NCBI GenBank assembly: GCA_963931925.1
Contig: OZ007569.1
Span: forward strand, 65,549,980 to 65,613,979
Length of the DNA stretch: 64,000 bases
Direction of reading: 5' to 3'
From: Onchidella celtica
Taxonomy: Eukaryota; Mollusca; Gastropoda; Systellommatophora; Onchidiidae
A program made the translations under genes and the position numbers. Of the stretch, positions 48,301-58,266 are shown one piece after another. The notes beneath the pieces were generated by a model. The model searched no databases and had not been told where the DNA came from. It saw only the letters and a program-made list of their open reading frames with translations. How positions within the stretch are numbered: position 1 is the first letter of the stretch; each line of letters starts with the position of its first letter.

Positions 48301-49094
48301 GTATGTAATTGCGCTATTATATGTATAATTATGTTTAATAAATGTGTGAGTCTGATGGGTTGTTTTGTTAAGTGTTAAACTTGTTTGTTCGTGATTGTCG
48401 TCCTGTCATAAACTATTACATTTCCCAGTCTGGGATTTGTGACAATGAAGACCTCCCCTAACCCGCGTCTTCGTTCTTTCCTTCTTCTTTCTTTGTCCCA
48501 TACAAATACTAAACCCAACCTTTTGATAAGCCCGCTCAAATGTCCCCTCTTTAGGGTGTTTACTTGACTAGCGTGGACGGGCGGAGGACCTCCCAACATA
48601 ATAACATTATAGTTTTGTAAGCTCCATAAAAAATCAAAATTGGTGTATCTCGCTTGTGAAGAGCAAAAATACAATATCTCTGACCAGCACAAGATACAAA
48701 CAAATTTTAATGCAGAAAAGTATAAGGCCTGTATGTGTAATTATAAAACAACATCACAGAGAATAAAACAGCTAGATCTAGTAGTACCAAGATCGGGATC
48801 TTATTCGCAGTCTACGTCTGCAAATTATAAGCACTTCGTAATGAAAATGTCAACGCCATTGTATCAATTTTCACTGCAAACTGGGTGTTGCCATCATTTG
48901 ATTTCACTGTTGGCCAGTGAAAACATTGATCAAGCCATCATACCTACCACTGTTAAAGCCACGGGGACGAATATAAAGAAAGTGAGCAGGACGAGTATCC
49001 CGAATGCGACGCTCCACGCAACAAGCATGCGTTTCTCTGAAAGCCATCCTGGCAGCGATACTGGCGGAGATTTATCTGCAGTTTCGTCAGGCAT
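42192..49094 (-). CDS. TMEM179/TMEM179B-like four-pass membrane protein, complete, five exons
   Basis: Exons in order are 49094-48948, 46287-46109, 44749-44612, 43659-43581 and 42350-42192; 702 nt, 233 residues, all junctions in phase. Four hydrophobic segments are visible: one in exon 1 (M-L-V-A-W-S-V-A-F-G-I through F-I-F-V-P-V-A-L), one in exon 2 (S-F-C-V-A-M-G-V-I-L-L-L-I-F), one in exon 3 (V-V-Y-I-I-D-L-I-L-I-A-L-L-L-V) and one in exon 5 (F-C-Y-W-L-L-I-V-A-L-E). The D-G-D-C-L-L-F motif after the first segment, the M-C-E-D-L and C-S-S-E cysteines between segments 3 and 4, and the overall length match the TMEM179 family, somewhat closer to TMEM179B. The molecular function of this family is not established. 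Introns hold a solo LTR within a small DNA transposon (intron 1), a pogo-like element (intron 2) and a TTAA element (intron 4). Confidence 0.8.
42480..43061 (+). mobile_element. TTAA-type element, copy 2 (TMEM179-like intron 4)
   Basis: Matches copy 1 (6945-7530) over about 580 bp, with shared blocks such as accagtgaaccactggtcgg and ccggacagcgggctttgagc. The right end reads gcagggtgaggg followed by TTAA at 43062-43065, the mirror of copy 1's TTAA-CCCCCACCCTGCGC left end. The left end is missing. Confidence 0.6.
43581..43659 (-). CDS. TMEM179-like exon 4
   Basis: Acceptor atgctttcag and donor gtaatttac (minus). Encodes C-S-S-E-Y-G-V-Q-L-P-N-D-D-V-H and then Y-Y-G-A-L-S-F-A-E; ends in phase 0. 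Confidence 0.85.
44612..44749 (-). CDS. TMEM179-like exon 3
   Basis: Acceptor tctcttgcag and donor gtaagttca (minus). Encodes W-F-N-I-W-G-V-H-L, the third membrane segment, and D-G-F-S-Q-M-C-E-D-L-F-G-G-R-S with a split Glu codon. Confidence 0.85.
45207..45389 (+). CDS. short open frame in pogo-like element, conserved between two copies
   Basis: Sixty codons containing HGYAGECGL, RHEC, WTVQN and HDAMNYAV. The second copy (minus strand, about 38310-38150) encodes the same motifs with HGYAGECGL, RHECGWTVQN and HDALNYTV in an open frame before a TAG. I recognise no domain. It may be a coding relic of the parent element. Confidence 0.3.
   Translation: MIVLAQAYSRHGYAGECGLILKSERHECEWTVQNGCPADLVTITVHDAMNYAVRSLTLAY
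45648..45910. repeat. 131-bp tandem duplication inside a pogo-like element
   Basis: Two units starting cagtttaac at 45648 and 45779 are nearly identical through tagccatttttgggtta, with only a few differences. They cover the right subterminal part of the element. Confidence 0.85.
46109..46287 (-). CDS. TMEM179-like exon 2
   Basis: Acceptor cttctgtgcacag and donor gtaaggttt (minus). Begins N-D-A-D-G-D-C-L-L-F-A-D and carries the second membrane segment; ends in a split Gly codon. Confidence 0.85.
47188..48594. mobile_element. small DNA transposon (MITE family as at 30065), split by a solo LTR
   Basis: Left end AGAAGGTCTTCCACCTG and inverted right end GGGAGGTCCTCCGCCCG match the 30065-30287 family, including an inner cacttac(a/c)aaaaagttaac block. 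Flanks aacttaat (47180-47187) and aacataat (48595-48602) form an 8-bp TSD with one mismatch. Removing the LTR leaves about 205 bp. It lies in TMEM179-like intron 1. Confidence 0.7.
47248..48444. mobile_element. solo LTR (1,197 bp) with exact 5-bp TSD
   Basis: Begins TGTCACGAG and ends TTTGTGACA, a 6-bp terminal inversion TGTCAC/GTGACA. It is flanked by atgaa at 47243-47247 and 48445-48449. An AATAAA (gtttaataaatg) near the right end suits an LTR R region on the plus strand. There are no internal gag/pol sequences, so this is a recombined solo LTR of a Gypsy/Copia/BEL-type element. Confidence 0.75.
48948..49094 (-). CDS. TMEM179-like exon 1
   Basis: ATG at 49094 gives M-P-D-E-T-A-D-K-S-P-P-V-S-L-P-G-W-L, then the first membrane segment. 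Donor gtaggtatg at 48947 on the minus strand. A second possible donor five bases further would create an in-frame stop with exon 2, so 48948 is the boundary. Confidence 0.8.
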
Positions 49095-49439
49095 TTCTAC
49101 CAAAAGTACGTCAACATAAGCAATAGAACAGAAGGAGGTCCTTGTCTGTCGGTCACACTCGGAGAAACGAAATAAACTCTCAGCAGCAAAAACAGCAGAG
49201 GAGGAAGAAAATAATTACTTCCGTGTTTACATCGCATGTAGATAGACCCAGGGTCTTGGGATAGACTAGCCAATTTAGGTTACTTTAAAAACAACGACGT
49301 AAACATGGTTCTATATTTTTTTCGCTTCCGTTTTTTTTTTTTTTTTGTCGTCAGTGCAACACACACACACACGCACACACACAGATCTGCCATAATTCAC
49401 ATACGTTCTTTAGCATTTGTTAGCGTGGTATTTGGTATA

Positions 49440-49760
49440 AAATTTAGGTATCAGTATTTTGTATGAAGGGGCGTAGAGGAGCAAACTGTGTTCCAATCAC
49501 AGTGCGAAACAGTTATACTGCGCCACCAAGACCGTGAGATGATGAGCAAGTACTGAGAAAAGGGTATAAAACCAGGGGCCTGTCAAGCACCAAGCACTGT
49601 TCGGGGGCCAACAGCACTATGCTGAGGCCCCCGAGAAACAAAAGAACTCATCCGGCACCAAGCACTGCGTCTCCTCTCCCAGTTGAGAGCAGTATGTGCT
49701 GCGTATGACTGAATAAACTTCTTTTGTGCCCAACAATAGACTTGTATTCTTCTTTGACAG
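49440..49760 (+). repeat. LTR-like sequence, copy A
   Basis: A TATAAAA box-like motif near 49566 is followed by tgactgaataaacttctttt and ends ttcttctttgacag. The last 100 bp match 50448-50562 closely. The TATA to AATAAA to CA-end order suits an LTR promoter-R-U5 region. No internal domain and no clear TSD was found. Confidence 0.45.
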
Positions 49761-50078
49761 GTGGGCCTATTATGCTCTTTAACACTTGCTGATTTTAAGA
49801 TCAGATAATATCTGCTATTTACGATGAGTATAACTACAATAGATATATTTTCCTCATAAACATAAACGATTCGGAAAGTGTACGATACCAGACTCTATCA
49901 TAATATGAGAGTCCTGTGGCTACGCTGTTTATATTGGGTTTTTTTAGATACTGAAATATACTATTAGCTTGCTATTGGCCTAACTGAGATGACGGCCGGT
50001 TTGCTCACTAATATTATGTTAGATTAACGACCACGATATTGGTGAGTACTGAGTGTTTAGAAGTCTTGGGATAATATT

Positions 50079-50117
<39 letters not shown>

Positions 50118-50250
50118 AAGATCGCACACCTCATGTTTCGTTTATTATCTCCACTCTTGATTTTTTATTATGCTTGTCTTGTTAACTATATATGCCATGT
50201 GACATTATATACTTGTCTTGTTGTTAATTGAAATACTGTTACAAGCACTG

Positions 50251-50446
50251 TCAAAATTGGGCAAAAAGAACAGGTTGTTATATATATGTTGCGAAACCCT
50301 GCGTGAGAAATAAAACCCAAACAATACAAAGCAAACTAAAGAGAAGACAGAAAATACAATACAACCTTTTCTTTTTGCCCAATTTTGACTTTGCTTAAAG
50401 CCCTGCTCCGACCTCACAGTTTTTCTGTGGTTTTTATGATATTTCA
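50251..50446. mobile_element. 196-bp insertion with 14-bp TSD and a 20-bp perfect inverted repeat
   Basis: tgttacaagcactg occurs at 50237-50250 and 50447-50460. Inside, 50251-50270 (tcaaaattgggcaaaaagaa) is the exact reverse complement of 50369-50388. One arm starts at the left boundary, the other lies 58 bp from the right one. I do not recognise the family. Confidence 0.6.
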
Positions 50447-50447
50447 T

Positions 50448-50562
50448 GTTACAAGCACTGCGTCTCTTCCCCCAGTCAAGAGCAGCTAGTGGTGTATGTG
50501 CTGTGTATGACTGACTAAACGTCTTTTGTGCCCTACAATAGACTTGTATTCTTCTTTGACAG
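50448..50562 (+). repeat. LTR-like sequence, copy B (interrupted)
   Basis: Matches copy A from caagcactgcgtct to cttctttgacag, with a short insertion after agagcag. Its 5' side is cut by the 196-bp insertion at 50251-50446. Confidence 0.5.
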
Positions 50563-51383
50563 TGTTAGCCGTTTTACCGCCCTGGCACGAACCGTATGAA
50601 TGTTGCAGCCTAACCATGCAGTGAACAAGTGAAACCCACAACAACCATACGCATCTGCAGTGGTTCATCTTGATCATGTTACAGATATATATAGGTTCTC
50701 ATAACGTCATGCTTTCATCGTGCATCGCATACTGAGTAATAATAAGTATAGGCTCTATAGGTCTGGCCACTTCTTTGATCCATTAAGTCTTTGAAATAAA
50801 CAGCATTTTTTGCTTCTAAAAGAGTTTGTGTGCAGTTTCAATGCAGAGTTCACGTAAGGATTACCATTTGAGTTACACAACTTTAGCCGGGGACATAGTT
50901 TTGTTCTGAGTGCTATCCCCGAGCCGCACATTTACTGTAAACATATCTATTTAGAAACTAAGGCGCCTACATCCCTCCCTCCTTTACAGATGCGACTTCT
51001 GATTTTATTTTAATAAAGAAAAGAAAACAGACAAAAAAAAACAACAAACAAACACTGAGAGGCTAAATAAATTAAATGATTGGTTTTAGTCCTGAAGAAA
51101 TTTAAAGTTTTCAACCAATAAAATTGTTACATCCATTTAGAATTAATAAATAACTTACTTACAGCAAACTAATTTTTTAAAAACCGTAGTGATCTCAAAT
51201 TTTGAGGACAAGGTGAAACTTGCCATACAATGTGGAAGTTTATATTACAAATAAGGAACTCGATAGAAAATTGGAACACATCATTCTCACTGTGTCCACT
51301 TTTTTTTTTTTTTTTGGTGCAGTTTACATATTAGACGAACCTTTTCTTACCTTACCTACGTACCTAACAACAAAAGCGTCAAG

Positions 51384-51522
51384 ATGGCGGCCTCATGTAT
51401 GGGTGCCTTTGGATCATACAAATTACAATATTCAAGATACCTGAAAGATCGATTGGAAAAGGAAAAACTTGTACCACCCGCACCAGAGACAGTATGGGTG
51501 ACAAAGAGATATGCGCCAACCG
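51384..51522 (+). CDS. orphan gene exon 1
   Basis: Begins M-A-A-S-C-M-G-A-F-G-S-Y and ends A-P-T plus the first base of an Asp codon; donor ggtaatt with GT at 51523. Confidence 0.7.
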
Positions 51523-54500
51523 GTAATTTATTCACTCATGCATTATCACCCATTCGTTCTAGATCTAGATCCTAGATAGGCCTATTATATTTGCGTGTAT
51601 TTTTATGCGGTCGATAACACAACTTTAGCGACAAACACAATTTTAGCAAATCATGCATCTAGCTTATTCTCATTCTCTGTAAATTTTACTGTTGTGAGAA
51701 TTATTTTTTTATGAAGTTTTCAAGTAGGAGCCAATAAATTATTCTGTCAGCACCCACTGACAGTGACAATTTTTTATTTATTCACAAAACGTGAGAGTTC
51801 AGTCAAATTGCGCTGGCTTTGCTTGTTTAACATGAAGACAATATTAATAGGAGATGACTGTAATCCACATTATCCTCTCAGACATGGAGATAAGCAGAGG
51901 CTAGTAAAAATTCAGAAAACCACAGAAGAACTTTAATCAGATTACTAATTAGTGTTTTGTCCTGTTTTTTTAGAAGTTTATTGAGTATTCTTTTAATTTG
52001 GAATGATGCAAGGTAGTAATGAGTACGAATGGTTTTTATGATTAATCTAATGAAACTAGGAAAGGAACATTATATGTTCTGTTTGTAATCAAACTGACCA
52101 TCATACAGTCGAGCACGGAAAACTCAAATTCTTTGGGGTGGCTTCATCTAGTTCGAGTTTGCCGAATTTTGAGGAATAGGCCTACGTGAAACATTAATCA
52201 TGAGGTATTATTACAGTATATTCAAGGAAAACAATACAATTGACAACGTGTACCATGAATTACATGTACCTGGTCTCCCTTAATTTCCCCCCCCCCCTCC
52301 CCCTACCGTGGTCAGTTGAAAGAGAAGCAAGTATTAAACTGACGCGCGTGTCGACAGCGGCACGTGACCTTGTGCGAAAACACTTTTTTTTTCCCATCTG
52401 GAAGTGCTTTGATAAGGACCGTTTCCAAGTTATACCCCAACAGCGATAAAATCGCTAAAGGGTGAGCACAATCACCATTTTTCTCTGTTTGGCTTTACTC
52501 CCGTTTGTACAGCAGCGCTTCTTTTCTTTTTTTCTATTGGGGTATGAGCTTGAGACAAACCCCCCCAAAAAAAGTTATTTTCTGCCCGAATTGGTTGTCT
52601 CAGGTAAACTATGTAAGTCACCATTTTTATCTGTGTAAGGGGGAGGGGGGTGACTATATACACACTACCCTGCCACCACTAGACTATGCTACGGCTAACT
52701 GAATGAAGTTTCTGGTGGGTTTGTTTTTTTTGTCTTTTCTACTTCTAGGCTACTTGGTTCACACTCTCAACAGGAAAACTGGTTTGACAAATCTGTGTCA
52801 CAGTTTGAGGCTCGTGTGAAATAACTGCAAAGAATTGAGAAATAAATTCGGGACCTAGATCTTTGTTCTTGGGATCCGTGATTTCGACTTAGGTGTGTTC
52901 GAGTTTCGTGTGCTCGATTGTATATCTTCCCATAATTTATATAATAAATCATTTGTCACATCTTTGTATTAATCATGTTCTAGGCTCTTGACATGGTTAA
53001 TGATAACAATGATTAGACTTCCTGAATGCAGTGGAGATGTAAATAAAGCAGAAGGTGCCTATTCAAGTGTGAGTTTTTTAGTTAAATCATTCTACACTCT
53101 TAAACAAAACACAGATGGAAATACTGTTGGTATCATCATGTTATGAATATGATAGTTAAACATTTCTTTTTTCTTTTTTTTTTCTCACCAACAGAAAATG
53201 GGCATAGCACTGTTAATTGTAGTTTGTGAAGGGTGTTGATTTTCTTTTCAAGGTGCGCTACTTTTTAACCTGTCTTTAACTGGCCTACTTATTGTACATT
53301 AATGTCAACCAGATGAGCGTGTTATAGCACCTGTACCTCGTCATAAGCATATGGTACCAAAACAGCTGTGCAAACTGCCTGAGGGTCAGAAACACTGGAT
53401 TCCTGTGAGTGATCCACCGTTGGCCAGTTTTGATCGTTCCCCAAGACGACCACCACAGGTTATCTATGTGTCCCATCCAGGTTTGTGCGTTTTGAAAGAA
53501 CAATACTGCACCACTACACTGATAACAGTTTCTGCACCATAACTAAATTAACTAATGGATATTCCACTTATGTAATATCATAATATTTATTGCATCAGAG
53601 AAAATGAAGCAAAATTTCATAAATCAACACTTGTTTTTTCCCTCTGGAAGATGAACTACCCTCTTCATCCCTTTCCCTTCATTATATAAATTTTATATTT
53701 TCAGGAAGATGTCTCACATAGCTATTTTTATTACTCCCCCTTTTACAGTAATCAGATCTCCTCCATCCAAAGAAAAAAAGAAACTTTGGGCTCCACATGA
53801 TGTTGCAATAGTGACTTAAAAGCCAACTAGATGGTCAGGAAAGTTCATGCTGAATAAATTACACTAATGGAATAGATTATACAACTAAATGTATTTCAAA
53901 CAAAGGTTTACTGATCTTCTTCAAACATTTCAGAACAATGCCATTGCACGAATACATTTTCTGACACATTCAAAAATGCTCTGAGCCATGCGACAATTTT
54001 TTATAGTTTGTAGGACTGATTTCTGGTATAACTGATATTTCAAACAGTTTTTGTATTCCGATAAAATGTACTTTTAAAATGTCTATTCCCAATGAAAATC
54101 TGGGGATATTCCATTATTCAATAATTATTACTGAGACTGTTTTCACATTCTTATCTCATAGGTTCACGATGCGAGGAATGGTCAACGCTAAGGCAAACAC
54201 TTCCCTCTTACAGTAATGTAATGAGAGTGAAACAACCAGACTGGGGCATCACTTTGGGCACACCTCCCATATCTTTACAACGAATGCCAACAAGACTGCC
54301 TCATGTTAACAGCTGTATGACCAAGTGAGTCTTCCTATTGCATAGTATGTTAATGACATCTTCATTGTTATCATAACCATATGAAGGACTCACTGGTATC
54401 ATATTTTTTTGGGAGCTCAAGATGTTTCAGTTAAGATTTTGTCAGAGAAAGCAAAAATTCTGGCAGATGTGTGACAGAAATATCTGGCAGACAGAGTTAA

Positions 54501-54969
54501 AATGTACCCAGAAGAAAAAAACAATCATTACTGAAGGTGGAGCAGCAGAAGGAGCAGCTCTTTAACCAGCCGGTGTTCTTCATTTTGCTTGTTAAGTTTT
54601 TAAAATTTTACTTGATCATTTATTCCATTTTTTTAATGCCTTTTTATTGTTTATTTCTAACATGAGATTTTGTAAAGTGCAATGTCTTCTTTTTTTCTTA
54701 GCAATATTCATGCCAAGCTTTGCTGTGACCCTATAGGTTTTCTTTTTTCTTTCCTTAATGATTTGTTCCTTTCCTTTGGACAGGTCAAGTTACATTATAT
54801 TACAATGGAGAAATAATGAAGCAGACTTAAATTCAGTTCCCCCAACATATATTATGTACCTGGTATGCAACGTACACTACCATCTTGCACAGAATAATCA
54901 TCTTTTTATCTTTATTTCAGATATGTAGATGATATGCACGTGACAAACAGACAGTTCAGGCTGTGCTAA
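51384..54969 (+). CDS. unrecognised 172-residue proline- and basic-rich protein, four exons, complete
   Basis: Exons 51384-51522, 53313-53480, 54162-54324 and 54921-54969; 519 nt including TAA, all junctions GT-AG and in phase. The start ATG sits in a CpG-containing aagatggcggcc context. The protein has no signal peptide, membrane segment or known catalytic motif. It is rich in Pro, Arg, Lys, Tyr and Trp, with spaced motifs VPPAPETVWVTKRYAPT, IAPVPRHKHMVPKQL, DRSPRRPPQVIYVSHPG, KQPDWGITLGTPPISLQRMP and RLPHVNSCMTKY. Short, extended Pro/Tyr/Arg-rich proteins of this type occur among ciliary and sperm microtubule-inner proteins, but that is only a resemblance. Intron 1 carries a pogo-like element. 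That this is a real gene is well supported by four consistent exons; its function is unknown. Confidence 0.7.
52106..52920. mobile_element. pogo/Tigger-like non-autonomous element (815 bp) in orphan gene intron 1
   Basis: TA at 52104-52105 and 52921-52922 flank inverted ends CAGTCGAGCACGGAAAACTC and CAATCGAGCACACGAAACTC. The interior holds a C-run near 52287 and no transposase motif. Confidence 0.65.
53313..53480 (+). CDS. orphan gene exon 2
   Basis: Acceptor atgtcaaccag ends at 53312. Encodes E-R-V-I-A-P-V-P-R-H-K-H through V-Y-V-type strand I-Y-V-S-H-P; donor gtttgtgcg follows. Split Gly codon at the end. Confidence 0.7.
54162..54324 (+). CDS. orphan gene exon 3
   Basis: Acceptor ttatctcatag ends at 54161; donor gtgagtctt starts at 54325. 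Encodes S-R-C-E-E-W-S-T-L-R-Q, the Trp-containing Q-P-D-W-G-I motif and R-L-P-H-V-N-S-C-M-T. Confidence 0.7.
54921..54969 (+). CDS. orphan gene exon 4
   Basis: Acceptor tttatttcag ends at 54920. One base completes Lys, then Y-V-D-D-M-H-V-T-N-R-Q-F-R-L-C and TAA at 54967-54969. Confidence 0.65.
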
Positions 54970-57900
54970 ATTATGAAGTTTTCGCCCATGAACTGAAGGG
55001 ATCCATTCATATCAAGATGGATATTTCCAGAGTATTTCCAGCTTGTAAATTTTATGTTTATAACAATGAAGTTATGAATAGCCTTGACAAAAGAATATGA
55101 CAATTGTGTAATGAGGTTACCAGGTAATCACAGTTAATGATGAATGATGAAATATACTCATTTACTGTTTCCATTTTGGATGAGCAATGTAAAATATGGG
55201 GTCACACCTGAATATGAACAGATATTTTCTTCTTCAGGCAGCTTCTGGAGCTGATACTGTGAGTTGTTTCATACACATTTAATATTCTTTGTGGAATGTG
55301 AAATGGAACAGATTTAAAAGACTTTAACTCTTTTATCCATCTCTTGACTGCTTTGTGCAGGTGTGATGTAGAATTGTATGGTTATCTCATACCATCTTGA
55401 CATCCATCTGAATTAGTGTAAGACTCCTGAAAGTGCATCATCAGTGAGTGCACACTATATAATAATGAACTTTGACATCGGTTGTGCACTTTTATAGCTG
55501 TTGAAATCAACCATACTAGTCCATCCACTTGTTTCTGTGATTTATATGCCTTTTAATAGAGATGTACAGATGTGAGTATTTTAAAGAAGAGTTTACCTCT
55601 GTCATGAGATTATGTTAGTTCTTTTGCAATTTTTTTTTTAAGACACGATATTTTTTTTCCAGTGTGCTCATTTCAATATGAGCATGGCAACTTGCAGTTT
55701 CACCATGTTTCTGTTACATGAGATGAAATTTATAGTGTAAGTTTTCTTCATATAATTTAAGAGCTTAAAAATTATTGTTTGTCAGTTGCGTTTACCAGTT
55801 ACACCATGCCTTAATGATGTAATGTACTGTTACTTTCTGGTCTGTTTTGTCTTTAAGCTTCTCATGCAAGCCCCCCCCCCCCCCCCCCCAAAACTGTCTC
55901 GATTGCAGTTTTAAAATTATTTTATTAATTTTATTTAGTTTATTATTATTAATTCTTTAAATAATGATCCCGTGACCCACTGAGATTAATCAATCAAGTA
56001 ATTTGTACTTTTTTCAATGTTTTCTTTAAAAGTCATCAGTCACAGGAACAGTTTCCAATGTATTCTATAAAGGTTTTTAATGGCAACATTTGATAGCCAC
56101 TGAGACAAATTGCCATCTGATCTAGAGCTGTAAGAGTTGAGCAGTGATCACTGTTTAGTTGTGCTTGCCAGAATAGCCTATGTCATGATGAAATAATGTT
56201 ATTTTCTTGGCTATTTTAAGCTTCTTGTTGCTCTTCCATGATGTCATATTTTTTACTCACAGTATTTACCATACAACCAGTATTAAAGAAAATTTATACG
56301 GCCATTTAGATGCACTGTTTGGTCATTTATGTTTACAATCAGTGATGTTGCATTTAAAATGATGACAATTTCAGAATAAAGTCTAAACATTTTGACACCT
56401 ATTGTTCTTATTATCCTGGATTTCAGTCAGTCATCGTTAAATAAATTCATTTGTTTTGGACTGTTTTATTTCCTAAACCGCTATGTTCATATGAATGGCA
56501 GTTTGTTACCTAATAATCCAATAAATTTTCACAAGCTTGTTCTATTGTCAATGCCTTAGGCAAAAGACATTAAGGGACAGCCTAGCATGTCTTTCTTTGA
56601 CAGGGGTGCCAAAATGCAAAAAAGACAATTAAATTTGTATACTGCAGCAGCAAGAAGAAAATTTTGAATGAACCCATGAGTATTAATATAAACCTCACAA
56701 ACTGATTCCTTAGTATCCATTCGTAATGCAGTCTGGTACCCTGACAGTCTTGACAGCTTTGTTGAATGACCCATTCATCTATCCGTTTGTCTCCAATACC
56801 CATATATTTATTTTCTTATAACAATTATCTCTGGTGTCTCACAAATCAATAAATCCCCTTGTTATTTTACTTTTTGCATAATTATATTCACCAATGTGAG
56901 ACAGCTTACAAATTAATTTTTGTACTTTAAAAGTAAATGATGACATGACAGGAAATAGTTTTAGATCCCCCCCCCCTCCCCCCCCCCCCCCTATTAAAAT
57001 GGTGATTTCTCCACTAGAAGGAATAAAAATAGAATTTATGCGATCACAGTCAGTCAAACAATATCCAACAGAGCATTCTTCCTTCCACTACAGTATGATC
57101 TCCTGAGTAAAGTGGTATTTTACTAGGTAGCTGTCTGGTACTTTAGAAAGAAAAGTTTTTGTCAGTGGGCAGTTTTTAAAAAATTGATAAAAAGATACTT
57201 GTAAATCTTAGCAATATTTTTTTATTTTATGAGATTCACATATGTGGACTGAATTGGCTTTGATCATATTTGCTGTGCACTTTTGGGATCTGCTGAAAGA
57301 TCTTCATTACAAATTGCACAAGACAAGCCTCCTTGCAAATACAGGAGGAAACAAAAAGACAGAACTATAAAATTCCCGAAAGGCCTGGGCAAAAATACTC
57401 AAATGATGCATTATTGCAAAATATAGCAGGTGTATTTTTCTGTGATATAGGAAAATGATAAAATCCCGTCATCTGTTCTCAGCCTCTTTCTCAGTGTAAC
57501 TTTTTAATACCAGTGGCGTTCATCATCAATGGGCATAAGTTGTATTTGCTTGTTGTTGTAATATATATACTATTTATTGAGTGCACATCACAATTAAGCC
57601 AGTCATCAATTGTCAATCTTAAATTGAACAAATCTATGGATAATACAATACTCCTTTGTCAAAACCTGAAATTTTTTACATTATTTGGAGCATTGCAATG
57701 TTATAGGTAGGAAATAATTAACCGCGGTTGACATTTAAGCTATAATAATTGGTCTTGACATATAGGTATCTGATTCATGTTAGATTGTGAACATTTTTCT
57801 TCAAGGATTAGAATAGAGTAGTCATAATTTTAAAAAAATGATAATCAACAAATTTCATAAAGATCAGACTGAAAATTTATCACACTGAGTTACAGCGAAG

Positions 57901-58190
57901 TGAACACGTTACCTCATTTTGAACTAATGAATCTCATGGGGATTTTTTCCTCCCGTATGTGATAAGACGCAGATAGCACTGTTTCAAGGTAAAGTGGCCG
58001 CTAAGAATTCTTGCGATTTTAAAAAAGTGGCCGTAAGCACTTAGAACAGCTGGCGCCAGAAAATGAACAGAATCATGCATCCTACTTTTTCATTCTGATT
58101 GCCAACAGTACGCACACAAGCAGTTACACAGATCATTGGTATATATTTCAGTGAAATAATGAAACGAGAGCAGGCCAATGTTATAGTAGA
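54970..58190. other. 3' UTR/intergenic between convergent orphan and TMED-like genes
   Basis: AT-rich with C-runs at 55871-55889 and 56967-56991. AATAAA at 56375-56380 is a plausible poly(A) signal for a 1.4-kb 3' UTR of the orphan gene. No other coding signal was recognised. Confidence 0.35.
56375..56380 (+). promoter_or_regulatory. candidate polyadenylation signal of the orphan gene
   Basis: AATAAA (cagaataaagtc) about 1.4 kb after the stop. Other hexamers nearby (around 56439) are possible. Confidence 0.25.
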
Positions 58191-58196
58191 AACAGT

Positions 58197-58202
58197 TTTA
58201 TT
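58197..58202 (-). promoter_or_regulatory. candidate polyadenylation signal of the TMED-like gene
   Basis: Minus-strand AATAAA (gtctaataaaactg) 65 bp past the stop codon; would give a very short 3' UTR. Confidence 0.4.
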
Positions 58203-58266
58203 AGACTCTTTTGCAAATTGTTGTGTTGTACAAGAAATTACACAGTCGGTGCAAACGTGGCATGCA

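Larger units (their letters stand above)
49095..51383. other. intergenic between divergent TMEM179-like and orphan genes
   Basis: Head-to-head spacing of 2.3 kb. It contains T- and CA-runs at 49330-49382, a (TC)n run at about 50083-50113, and LTR-like sequence described separately. No host exon is recognisable. Confidence 0.4.

Noticed and set aside
49418-49759. Exact solo-LTR limits TGTTAGC...TTTGACA
   Set aside because: The 5-bp flanks (gcatt and ggtgg) do not match, so no target-site duplication supports these limits; only an LTR-like repeat is reported.
50083-50113. Regularly repeated CT units as a possible CRISPR-like array
   Set aside because: A plain (TC)n microsatellite with no spacers; no repeat-spacer structure exists in the window.
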